Below are positions 19,302 to 28,482 of a stretch of DNA of 64,000 nucleotides, in pieces. The position numbers were made by a program, and so were the translations under genes. Source of the stretch: Bacteroidales bacterium (GTDB taxonomy: Bacteria > Bacteroidota > Bacteroidia > Bacteroidales > JAIOZK01); the NCBI GenBank assembly GCA_021738625.1, contig JAIPBS010000004.1, positions 1 to 64,000 of the forward strand, in the 5' to 3' direction. The notes beneath the pieces were generated by a model, which saw nothing but the letters and a program-made list of their open reading frames with translations, was not told the origin of the DNA and made no database searches. Position 1 is the stretch's first letter; the number at the start of each line of letters is the position of its first letter.

Positions 19302-22300
19302 CTAACGTTTTTCCAAATTGCTCAGTTTCTTCATCAATTCCAGATTTTGTTTTTGCAGCTCACGGATCATCTCCCCTTGCTCTTGTATGTCGGTCTTGTA
19401 TATTTGCAACTCTTTAATGATCTCCTGCTGTTCCTGCATGGCTTTCACCAGGTAAGGGATGATCTCGGTGGTATATATTCCTTTATAACCATCTGAGTTT
19501 TCCCCAACGAGTTCCGGTATAACAGCTTCCAGTTCCTGTGCAATAAAACCGATACCCTGCTGACCGCCTTCCTTCCAGTTGAAGGTGACCGGCCTGAGTT
19601 GCATTACCTTATCCAGGCTGGGGGAGAAGGGGGTGATGTTTTCTTTGAGTCGTCTGTCGGAGGAAGCTGAGTTGGATAAGATACCATTATTGGAATAAAC
19701 TGTATTGGAGCCCAGGTTGTTGATTTTGACATTTCCCCCGTCGTATATGGTTATGCATGGAGAACTGTTGGCGCCAAGGTACAATTCCGAATCGTATTCA
19801 TTCATCACATACATTGCATTGTCGCTGACTCCCGTATAAATGGCGTCATTATCACCACTAAACCCAATTGCACCAGCAACGGCGCCCCCATCCTGTTTAA
19901 ATTCAATTCGGGGATTGTCATTTTCTCCGCTATTGTCTGTGTCCGCCTCCAGAATCAGGCCTGCATCCTGGGAGTTTGCAATATGCATTTGGGCCAGGGG
20001 AGTGCTTGTTCCCAGGCCAACATAACCGGTTTTAAGCCAACTCATCCTGATGTCTTCGTTACCGGTATAATTTCTTGACCAAAGATGAAGTTTGTCATTG
20101 CTGCCGTCATATTGAAATTCGAATCCGTAGTCACCGGATTCGAATAGTTTTATAGAGGATGTGTCGGCACTGCCGGCGATGATTTTTGCCGAGACATTGT
20201 CCGTTCCTTGTACATGAAATTTGTCCGATGGAGTATCCGTACCGACCCCCACATAACCTGCGTCATTTATCCGAATCCCTTTATCGGTTCCGCCATCCAC
20301 GGAAAGCTGCACATAACTGTCGGCTATTAGCCATGATGCATAAGGACTGTCGTGACCGGCATCATTTTTCCCAATAAATATAGATTTAGAAGAACTGCCA
20401 GCGAAAATATTCCCATCACCGGAGGCAAATTTAATATCTCCATTTACAGTTAATTCTTCAGTTGGAGTGGAAGTGCCGATCCCAACCCTGGCATTTAAGA
20501 TGTTGACCTCGTCAGTGGCCTGGTCATCAAATTCGATCCTTCCGGCGGAAACTCCTAATCCCAACCATTGATCATCGGCGGAAGTACCTGAGAACACACT
20601 TCCCGAGGTCATCGATCCGACTGCGGTAATATCTCCTGTGCTGTTCCAGCCAAGTACTCCTGAGCCATCCGTTGTAAGTACCTCTCCGCTTGTTCCATCA
20701 TCTGTGGGCAAGGTGTAGGTGATATCACCACTTTGATCGCCTCCCTGGAATATGGTATGATAGGTTGGGGAAGCACCGCCTTCAATGATCCCAAAATCTC
20801 CGTTGAGGGTAAGTTTTTGATTTGGGGTTGTTGTGCCTATTCCGATATTACCATCTGTATAAATTATCATAGCTTCAGATCCATCCACATCAAAACGGAT
20901 CCTGTCTTCATCCGCACTTTCTTCCACCATTATTTTTGTGTCATGGTCCGTATCATGAATGCTGCTAAGCGTAGTTTGAACAAAGCTGCCATCAAGCGGG
21001 TCAATACTTATATTGTTGTAACAACTTAGTTTGATTATCTTGAGATCATTACTAGTATAACTTCCTACATAGGCATAATTGCCAGAAATGGCTACTGATA
21101 AAGAACTATTTATTCCAATGCTCCCAGAGAGAACTAGGCTTGCCGGATTGTTCACATTAATTACCTTAAGATCATCACTACCGTAATCCACTACATAAGC
21201 ATAATTACCTGAGACGGCTACTGATGAAGGAACCGGCCCTATCCCATAACTGCCTGAAAGAACCGGGCTTGCTGGATTGCTCACATCAATTACCTTAAGA
21301 TCATCGCTGCCCTGATCTACTACATATGCATAATCACCTAGAACAGCAACAGACATGGGAATTGATCCTATTCCCAGGCTGCCTGAAAGAACCGGGCTTG
21401 CCGGGATGCTCACATCAATTACCTTAAGATCATCGCTGCCCTGATCTACTATATATGCATGATTATCCGTAACATCAACAGCATAGGGATTTGATCCTAC
21501 TCCCAGACCACCTGATAGTGAGGGGCTTACAGGATTGCTCACATCAATTACCTTAAGATCATCACTGCTGTAATCAACTATATATGCATAAGTACCCAAT
21601 ACTTTAACAGAATTGGGATGTCCTCCTATTCCCAGGCTGCCGGAAAGGACCGGACTAACCGGATTGCTTATATCAATTATTTTAAGATCATCGCTTCCAG
21701 CGTCAACCACATATGCATAATTACCCGAAACGGTAATAGACCTGGGATGCGTTCCTAATGGCAGGCTACTTGATAGTGCTGGGCTTGCCGGATTGCTCAC
21801 ATCAATTATTTTAAGATCATCGCTCTCAGAATCTACTATATAGGCATAATTATCCGAAACAAAAATTGATCTGGGAAATTCTCCTATCCCCAACTCCCCC
21901 TGAACGGATATGCAGGAGAAATCAGGACCGGGGAGGCTATCTCCAAACAGTGATAAAAGATCAAAATTTTGCCACTGGCCTTTGCCATTGGCATCGGATA
22001 CCAAAAGCCTGCCTTCTTCCTGGTTGCCATCGGAAATTTTTATATTGCCAACTAGATGAAGGGTTTCATCAGGGCTGGTTGTACCAATACCGACATTTCC
22101 GTTTTTAAGCCATGTCATCCGAATATCTTCTTTGCCTAGATATTTTCTGGACCACAAATCAAGTTTGTCATTACTGCCGTCATATTGAAATTCGAATCCA
22201 TAGTCGCCGGCTTCAAATAGTTTTAAAGAGGATGTGTCGGCACTGCCGGCGATGATTTTTGCCGAGACGTTGTCCGTTCCTTGTACATGAAATTTGTCCG

Positions 22301-23462
22301 ATGGTGAATTTGTACCGACCCCAACATAACCAGCGTCATTTATCCGGATTCCTTTATCAGTGCCGCCATCCACGGAAAGCTGTATATAGCTGTCTGCAAT
22401 TAACCAGCTTGAATAGGGACTATCGTGTCCGGCGGTGTTTTTGCCGATGAAGATCGAGTTAGAAGAGCCACTTGCAAAGATGTGGCCATCACCTGATGAT
22501 AATTTGATGTCGCCTGCGATGGTTAGCTCCTCATCCGGGTTTGTTGTACCTATTCCGATATACTTATTGGTCAGATCACCATAAAGAAGATCTGAAGCAC
22601 CTATGATTACCTGGTTGTCACCAGCTGCATTGGGTAAATCCAAATCATAACCAACAACAATATTGTTACTACCCGAAGTTATATTATAACCTGCTTCATG
22701 ACCTATAAAAATATTATTGGTGCCCAGATTTGTTCCAACATAACCATGGCCTGCACTACTACCAATTGCTATATTATTGATGCCATTCGATGAATTTGAC
22801 GAGTTAAGATTTTGTAATGAATGTGAACCAATAGCAATGTTATATCCATAGTATTGTGTTCCGCTATTAGTAAAATCTATCTTGCCAAGTGCATAGGTAC
22901 CTATAGCAATATTATTACCTGAATTGGTGTTGCTTTCTAATGCTGAACTTCCAATGGAAATATTATATGCTCCATTATTGTTATGCAGTAACGATTTGAA
23001 ACCAATAGCAGTATTTCCATAGGCTAAATTATTTTTTAAAGCCAAATAGCCAATAGCTACATTATTCCCTTGTGAGGTTAAACTATTGAGTGCCTGATAA
23101 CCAACTCCTACATTATTAATACCAATAGTACAGGAAGTACCTGCATCCTCCCCTGCAAAAATGTTTGTTCCTGGGGTATTAATTATACCCTCATCAATTA
23201 TTTCTAACCAGTTAGCAGAATGATAAATATAAATAGATTCATTATCCGTATCATAAACCATCAACCCATCCGCAGGAGAGGCTATTGCCGTGCGCTGGGC
23301 TGTTGTCAACCTAGGAATTAACATGCCCTTTGTGTTGGATTTCACATCAAGCATGGCACTTGAATTGGGTGAATAATTGGCGTCATCGGTTATGGCCACG
23401 CTCTGGCCAACTGCGGCTGAACATATCATCAGGGCAGCCAACAAAAAAGTCAGTTTTTTCAT
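19302..23462 (-). CDS. Large mosaic surface/tail-fibre-like protein with internal LVIVP-type seven-repeat propeller and S74 domain
   Basis: ORF track gives start 23522; MKKLTFLLAALMICSAAVGQ signal peptide start is at 23462. Seven copies of (Y)GIGxxPxSVAVxGNYAYVVDxGSDDLKVIDVSNPASPVLSGS; C-terminal SDRRLKENITPFSPSLDKVMQLRPVTFNWK. Confidence 0.85.
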   Translation of the reverse strand: MKKLTFLLAALMICSAAVGQSVAITDDANYSPNSSAMLDVKSNTKGMLIPRLTTAQRTAIASPADGLMVYDTDNESIYIYHSANWLEIIDEGIINTPGTNIFAGEDAGTSCTIGINNVGVGYQALNSLTSQGNNVAIGYLALKNNLAYGNTAIGFKSLLHNNNGAYNISIGSSALESNTNSGNNIAIGTYALGKIDFTNSGTQYYGYNIAIGSHSLQNLNSSNSSNGINNIAIGSSAGHGYVGTNLGTNNIFIGHEAGYNITSGSNNIVVGYDLDLPNAAGDNQVIIGASDLLYGDLTNKYIGIGTTNPDEELTIAGDIKLSSGDGHIFASGSSNSIFIGKNTAGHDSPYSSWLIADSYIQLSVDGGTDKGIRINDAGYVGVGTNSPSDKFHVQGTDNVSAKIIAGSADTSSLKLFEAGDYGFEFQYDGSNDKLDLWSRKYLGKEDIRMTWLKNGNVGIGTTSPDETLHLVGNIKISDGNQEEGRLLVSDANGKGQWQNFDLLSLFGDSLPGPDFSCISVQGELGIGEFPRSIFVSDNYAYIVDSESDDLKIIDVSNPASPALSSSLPLGTHPRSITVSGNYAYVVDAGSDDLKIIDISNPVSPVLSGSLGIGGHPNSVKVLGTYAYIVDYSSDDLKVIDVSNPVSPSLSGGLGVGSNPYAVDVTDNHAYIVDQGSDDLKVIDVSIPASPVLSGSLGIGSIPMSVAVLGDYAYVVDQGSDDLKVIDVSNPASPVLSGSYGIGPVPSSVAVSGNYAYVVDYGSDDLKVINVNNPASLVLSGSIGINSSLSVAISGNYAYVGSYTSNDLKIIKLSCYNNISIDPLDGSFVQTTLSSIHDTDHDTKIMVEESADEDRIRFDVDGSEAMIIYTDGNIGIGTTTPNQKLTLNGDFGIIEGGASPTYHTIFQGGDQSGDITYTLPTDDGTSGEVLTTDGSGVLGWNSTGDITAVGSMTSGSVFSGTSADDQWLGLGVSAGRIEFDDQATDEVNILNARVGIGTSTPTEELTVNGDIKFASGDGNIFAGSSSKSIFIGKNDAGHDSPYASWLIADSYVQLSVDGGTDKGIRINDAGYVGVGTDTPSDKFHVQGTDNVSAKIIAGSADTSSIKLFESGDYGFEFQYDGSNDKLHLWSRNYTGNEDIRMSWLKTGYVGLGTSTPLAQMHIANSQDAGLILEADTDNSGENDNPRIEFKQDGGAVAGAIGFSGDNDAIYTGVSDNAMYVMNEYDSELYLGANSSPCITIYDGGNVKINNLGSNTVYSNNGILSNSASSDRRLKENITPFSPSLDKVMQLRPVTFNWKEGGQQGIGFIAQELEAVIPELVGENSDGYKGIYTTEIIPYLVKAMQEQQEIIKELQIYKTDIQEQGEMIRELQKQNLELMKKLSNLEKR

Positions 23463-23562
23463 ATTGTTTGGTTTTTGGGGTTTTTGGGTTTCGGGTGATA
23501 AATCTACCGCCCCCATCGGCAAAAGCCTGTCAGAAATGTTTCATTTTGTATAAGAAATGTTA

Positions 23563-23796
23563 CATGGATTGTATGGATGTATGATTGTATGATTGTATGA
23601 TTGTATGATTGCATGATTGTATGATTGCATGATTTTATGATTGTATGATTGTATGATTGTATGATTGTATGATTGTATGATTGTATGATTGTATGGTTGT
23701 ATGATTGTATGGTTGTATGATTGTATGGAGGTATGATTGTATGGATGTATGATTGTATGGATGTATGATTGTATGGATGTATGATTGTATGATTGT
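23563..23796. repeat. 8-bp minisatellite (GTATGATT with GTATGGAT/GCATGATT variants), about 29 units
   Basis: Continuous run of gtatgatt-type octamers read directly from the sequence. Confidence 0.95.
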
Positions 23797-23869
23797 CTTC
23801 CCTTATACCCTTATACCTTTATACCCTTATAATTTTGGTATTGGAGTGGTGGATTGGTGGGAGCTTGGC

Positions 23870-26800
23870 TTAATCGCTTTCCGAATACTTTTGGAGGTAT
23901 TCTTTGGGTGAGAGGCCGAATTGTTTCGTGAAGTTGTTGCTGAAATAGGAAGGGCTGCTGAAACCCACATCGTAGGCGATTTCTGCTATGCGGCCCTTTT
24001 TCTGTTTTAAGAGCCGTGCTGCATATCGCAGGCGAATGCTGCGAACGAACTCGGTGGCTGACTGGTCGATGAGCGCCCGGAGCTTGCGGTGCAGCTGCAC
24101 CCGGCTCATGCCGGTTGCACTGGCGAAATCTTCAACGTTGAATCCTGTTTCCGACATGTTTTGCTCTACAATCTTTTTGGCTTTTTCGAGGAAAGCGCGA
24201 TCCATTGGTGGAAATGCAGCAAATTCGGATACCTCTGCCTGGATTACTTCCCGCCTGTACAATGATTTGAGCTTGTTTCGCTGTACGATCAGGTTTTTGA
24301 TGCGCACCTTCAATTCCTGCGGATCGAAGGGTTTGGTGATGAAGTCATCTGCGCCCGTTTCCAGGCCTTCGATCTTGCTTTCCGCTGAGGCCCTCGCTGT
24401 TAAAAGAATGATAGGTATATGGGAGGTGCGCTCATCATTTTTCAATTGGTAGCACAATTGGTTTCCATCCATTTCCGGCATCATAATATCACTGAGAATG
24501 AGATCGGGTATGTATTGTAAAGATTTTTCCAGGCCGTCTTTTCCATTCACGGCCTCAAGCACAGTGTACCCGGTTTCAAGAAAACTCCTGATATAAAAGC
24601 GCAAATCGGAATTGTCTTCAACAATCAGCACAATCGGTAAATCGGAATTTATGTTTTGTTCCTTGAACACCGGGTCTGTTTCCTGTTGTTCAATTTCAGA
24701 AAGCTCTACCTGGTATTTGTCATAAGCCAGAGAAGTTACAACAATCTCATCATCCTTAAAATGCGCTTTGCCTGCAGGTAGGTAAATCCGAAATTCACTT
24801 CCTTTGCCTGCCTCACTGTCAACTTCAATTGTTCCATGGTGCAGCTCCACCAGTTCCTTTACCAGTGCCAGTCCGATGCCGCTTCCTTCATTGTTTTTTG
24901 TAAAAGGATCATTCACCTGGTAAAAGCGCTCAAAAATATGTTCAAGTCTTTCCCGGCTGATCCCGCTTCCTGTATCCCCGACTTCAATTAAAACATAACT
25001 TTTTTCTCCCGAAAGCTTTGAAAATTCTTTTTCAACATTCTTCAGGTTGATGCTGATCTCTCCACCTTCCCCCGTATGCTTAAATGCGTTTGAGATAAGG
25101 TTGTTTACGATCTCCTCGATTTTTCCCCGGTCGAAGTAAAGGGATATATGCTCTTTTTCGGAATTGAATGATAGGTTGATCTGTCTTTGCCTTGCGTAAG
25201 ATTCGAAAGATTGTACAAACAATCTGACCATCGCAACGATATTGCCTTCACTTAGCTGTAATTTCATTTTACCTGCTTCAAGTTTCGACAGGCTCAAAAT
25301 CTGATTTATTAGTTTTTCCAACCTTCTTGCATTGCGTTGCATTATACTTAGGTCCTGCCTGCATTCAGCATCGTTTTTTTTGCTTAGTAATTTTTGAATG
25401 GGCCCCAGGATCAGCGTTAAAGGGGTGCGAAACTCATGAGAAATATTGGCAAAAAAACCGGATTTCATTTTGTCAAGTTCTGCAAGTTTTTTGGTTTGCA
25501 GGTGTTCAATTGCCAGGGCCTGTTTTAATCGCAGTCTCCTAAGGTCGTATCTTCTCCATGCGATAAGCAGGAAAATCAAAAGCAATGCATAAAGCGACCA
25601 TGCCCACCACGAAAGCCACCAGGGCGGACGTATAACAAAATCGTAGGTCAGGGTATCGCTCCATTTTTCTGCTGCTCCTTTTGATTTCAGCATGAAGGTA
25701 TAGCTTCCCGGTCTGAGGTTGGTATAAATTGCCCTGGTTTCGGCGGTTAGCGGACTCCAGTTTTTATCAGCGCCTTTAAGCTTATACCGGTATTTCAGCC
25801 TATGCGGGGCCTGTAGATTAATTGCGGAAAAATTGAATTCAAGGTGATTGATATGATGTGGTATGCTCAGGTTGAGAGGATAGTTGGTAAAAGGAGAAAT
25901 CCCATCAAACCGGATCCCCTTAAGACCGTTGTCGCTATTGGTTCCTTCATCATCCTTATTAAGCTGCGACATCAACTCTCTGAAATCGATGAAAACGCGG
26001 TCGAACTCTATGTTTTGGAGTTGGATGATGGGCGCTTCAACAGGAGGATCAAGATCGTTCAAATCGATATAAGTGATGGCACGGTTATAACCATACCATA
26101 AAATGTTGTTTTGGTCAACCAGGGCTGAATTCAGGATTGCATTATTTCCTTTTAACCCGTCCTCTTCAAAAAAATCAATCATCAGCAAGCTGTCGTATCC
26201 ATCTTTGTTTCTGCTGATCAACCATTGAATGCCATCTTCCGTTCCCAGCCAGAAATTGTTTAAATGACCCTGGGCCAGGAACTTTGTTCGCGAGTATTTC
26301 AGCACATCAAAAGAGTTTTTATGTGCCCCAGATGGGGGCGTGCCTTTTATTCTGAGTTCGGTGAATCTGTTGTTGGAATCCCGTATTTCCGGATTGTAGA
26401 TACCGATCGCATAATTGCCTGTCATTCCAAACCAGATATTTCCCCTGTGGTCTTCCATGAGCGAAACAACCTTATTGCTGTTTAAAACATTTTCTGTAGA
26501 AAAATTTGTGAACCGATGTCCGTCGAAGCGGTCAACCCCATTGCTGTCTGTAGCAAACCAGATATTTCCGTTCCGGTCTTCCAGCATGTCATTTATATAA
26601 TTACCACAAAGACCTTCTTTGTTTGAATATCTTACAAAACGCTGCCCGTCTAATTTATAGGCGCCGTTTTTTGTAGTCCCTATCCAAATATTTCCATTTT
26701 TATCTTCAAGCAAAGTGGTTATGTAATTCTCATTCCGTTGGTCTGGTATGTTGTAATGAAAGAAATAATTCCCGTCAAATTTGCAAATCCCGCTGCCATG

Positions 26801-28357
26801 CGTGGCCACCCAAATATTTCCTCTTTTGTCCTGAATAACCGATGAAACGCTGTCGCCACATAAGCCTTGCTTGCGTGTGTAATAGTAAAAATTTGTGCCG
26901 TCAAACTTGCACAGTCCTCCGCCTCTTTCCTCTCCAAACCAGAGGTTCCCTTGCTTGTCTTTGATCAACGACACTGGGAAGTTGAATTCCATACCCATTT
27001 GGTTTGTGATATGTTTGAATGAATTCGGGTTGTAGCGCATGGTTCCGTTTTCGAACGAACCGAACCACAGACAGCCATCGGCGTCTTCCATGATCGAAAC
27101 AATATGGTTGCTGATTAAATTATCAGGGGATTTAAGGATTTCAATGCTGCCCGAGAGTTTATTTTGATCCTCTAGTGTAAATTTACAAACACCGCTTCCA
27201 TGGGTGGCGATCCAGATATTGTTCCGGCTGTCGATGCAGATGTCATTTATATAGTTGTTGCCTAAGCCCTCCTCTGCTGTGAGATAGTAGAAAGCTTCAC
27301 TGTCGAATACATTCACTCCTCCACCGAAAGTTCCCGCCCATAACCGGTTTTGATCATCAAAAGCAATCGAAGAAACCGTATTGTTGTTTAATCCGTCTTT
27401 GGTGTTATAATGGATAAACCTTCCCTCAGGAAAACGCTCCGAAGCTTTTTCAAACATACACATGCCCGAATCGGCGGTGCCTATCCAGATATTTCCGTCT
27501 TTATCGCTGCTGATGCATTTTATGTTGTTTGAGGGGAGACCTTGTTTCACAGTGTAATGAACAACACGGCCTTCTCCCAGGTCTTTATCGGGTTTTTCAT
27601 ATTTGATTATTCCAACCGAAGTTGTTCCAATCCACAAATTGCCAGTGTTGTCCTCAATTAAGCAATTCATGAAAGGAAGGTGGATCGGTTTATCTTCCCG
27701 GTCAAAAAAGACATTACGGAAAAATTTCCCGCCATCATATTTAATAATCAGAGATTCGTCTTTTTTTCCATAATTCAGAATATACATTTCACCTGTATCA
27801 TCAATGATAAAGGCACGGGTATTCAAAGGAAAGGCACGTTCTTTTAATTGCAGTCTTCGAAAATGTGTGAAAAAAGTACCATCAAAGCAGATCAGTTTAT
27901 TTGCCGCAAACCATATGCGTTTATCCCTATCCTGCAACATTTGGCCTGTGTATCCTCCTGCAAAACCCTGCTCGCTTCCGTAGCATCTGACATCCCGGTT
28001 TGCACCGTCTCTGAATTGTGGACGTAAGGCTTTTACCAGTGGCGGGTAATCGAACTTGAGTTCTTCTTCCATGCTTGTATAAACATCGGGCAACAAATTA
28101 TGATTTTGGCCGGGAATGTTCGTCTGCAAACTGGTATTTGCTTTTTTTAGCCGTGGAGTACCTGATTTGATGATGATATTATTAAAGGGAACAATTCTGG
28201 GATTACCGGCCAATACGACTTTTGAGTATTTGTCGCTGTGGGTGTTTTTTGTATTGTCCTGATTTATGGCCGTGAAAGGCTCCGGAGCCAAACCATATGC
28301 GATTCTTAAACTACAAGCGATCAAAAGGACATTAAATAAATAAATTACCCTGAGCAT
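23870..28357 (-). CDS. Hybrid two-component system sensor/regulator (HTCS): Reg_prop repeats, Y_Y_Y, HisKA, HATPase, REC, AraC HTH
   Basis: Repeated DKxGNIWIGT motifs; FFANISHEFRTPLTLILGP; IVEDNSDLRFYIRSFLE; C-terminal GMSRVQLHRKLRALIDQSATEFVRSIRLRYAARLL. Confidence 0.95.
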   Translation of the reverse strand: MLRVIYLFNVLLIACSLRIAYGLAPEPFTAINQDNTKNTHSDKYSKVVLAGNPRIVPFNNIIIKSGTPRLKKANTSLQTNIPGQNHNLLPDVYTSMEEELKFDYPPLVKALRPQFRDGANRDVRCYGSEQGFAGGYTGQMLQDRDKRIWFAANKLICFDGTFFTHFRRLQLKERAFPLNTRAFIIDDTGEMYILNYGKKDESLIIKYDGGKFFRNVFFDREDKPIHLPFMNCLIEDNTGNLWIGTTSVGIIKYEKPDKDLGEGRVVHYTVKQGLPSNNIKCISSDKDGNIWIGTADSGMCMFEKASERFPEGRFIHYNTKDGLNNNTVSSIAFDDQNRLWAGTFGGGVNVFDSEAFYYLTAEEGLGNNYINDICIDSRNNIWIATHGSGVCKFTLEDQNKLSGSIEILKSPDNLISNHIVSIMEDADGCLWFGSFENGTMRYNPNSFKHITNQMGMEFNFPVSLIKDKQGNLWFGEERGGGLCKFDGTNFYYYTRKQGLCGDSVSSVIQDKRGNIWVATHGSGICKFDGNYFFHYNIPDQRNENYITTLLEDKNGNIWIGTTKNGAYKLDGQRFVRYSNKEGLCGNYINDMLEDRNGNIWFATDSNGVDRFDGHRFTNFSTENVLNSNKVVSLMEDHRGNIWFGMTGNYAIGIYNPEIRDSNNRFTELRIKGTPPSGAHKNSFDVLKYSRTKFLAQGHLNNFWLGTEDGIQWLISRNKDGYDSLLMIDFFEEDGLKGNNAILNSALVDQNNILWYGYNRAITYIDLNDLDPPVEAPIIQLQNIEFDRVFIDFRELMSQLNKDDEGTNSDNGLKGIRFDGISPFTNYPLNLSIPHHINHLEFNFSAINLQAPHRLKYRYKLKGADKNWSPLTAETRAIYTNLRPGSYTFMLKSKGAAEKWSDTLTYDFVIRPPWWLSWWAWSLYALLLIFLLIAWRRYDLRRLRLKQALAIEHLQTKKLAELDKMKSGFFANISHEFRTPLTLILGPIQKLLSKKNDAECRQDLSIMQRNARRLEKLINQILSLSKLEAGKMKLQLSEGNIVAMVRLFVQSFESYARQRQINLSFNSEKEHISLYFDRGKIEEIVNNLISNAFKHTGEGGEISINLKNVEKEFSKLSGEKSYVLIEVGDTGSGISRERLEHIFERFYQVNDPFTKNNEGSGIGLALVKELVELHHGTIEVDSEAGKGSEFRIYLPAGKAHFKDDEIVVTSLAYDKYQVELSEIEQQETDPVFKEQNINSDLPIVLIVEDNSDLRFYIRSFLETGYTVLEAVNGKDGLEKSLQYIPDLILSDIMMPEMDGNQLCYQLKNDERTSHIPIILLTARASAESKIEGLETGADDFITKPFDPQELKVRIKNLIVQRNKLKSLYRREVIQAEVSEFAAFPPMDRAFLEKAKKIVEQNMSETGFNVEDFASATGMSRVQLHRKLRALIDQSATEFVRSIRLRYAARLLKQKKGRIAEIAYDVGFSSPSYFSNNFTKQFGLSPKEYLQKYSESD

Positions 28358-28482
28358 GGCTTCTATTTATAAACACAGTGGGTAAATATACAAAATATAG
28401 ATTGCCAGTAAGAATTTTAAGCAACATACCGGCCCAGTAGAATATTTTCTTCCCTATCTTTATAACATAATTTTGAAGTATT

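Noticed and set aside
11039-23462. Prophage tail-fibre region
   Set aside because: No capsid, portal, terminase, integrase or lysis genes. Each protein has a signal peptide, which fits secreted bacterial proteins better.
23563-23796. Minisatellite considered as CRISPR or as coding repeat
   Set aside because: The 8-bp period has no spacers and is not a multiple of three; no ORF spans it.
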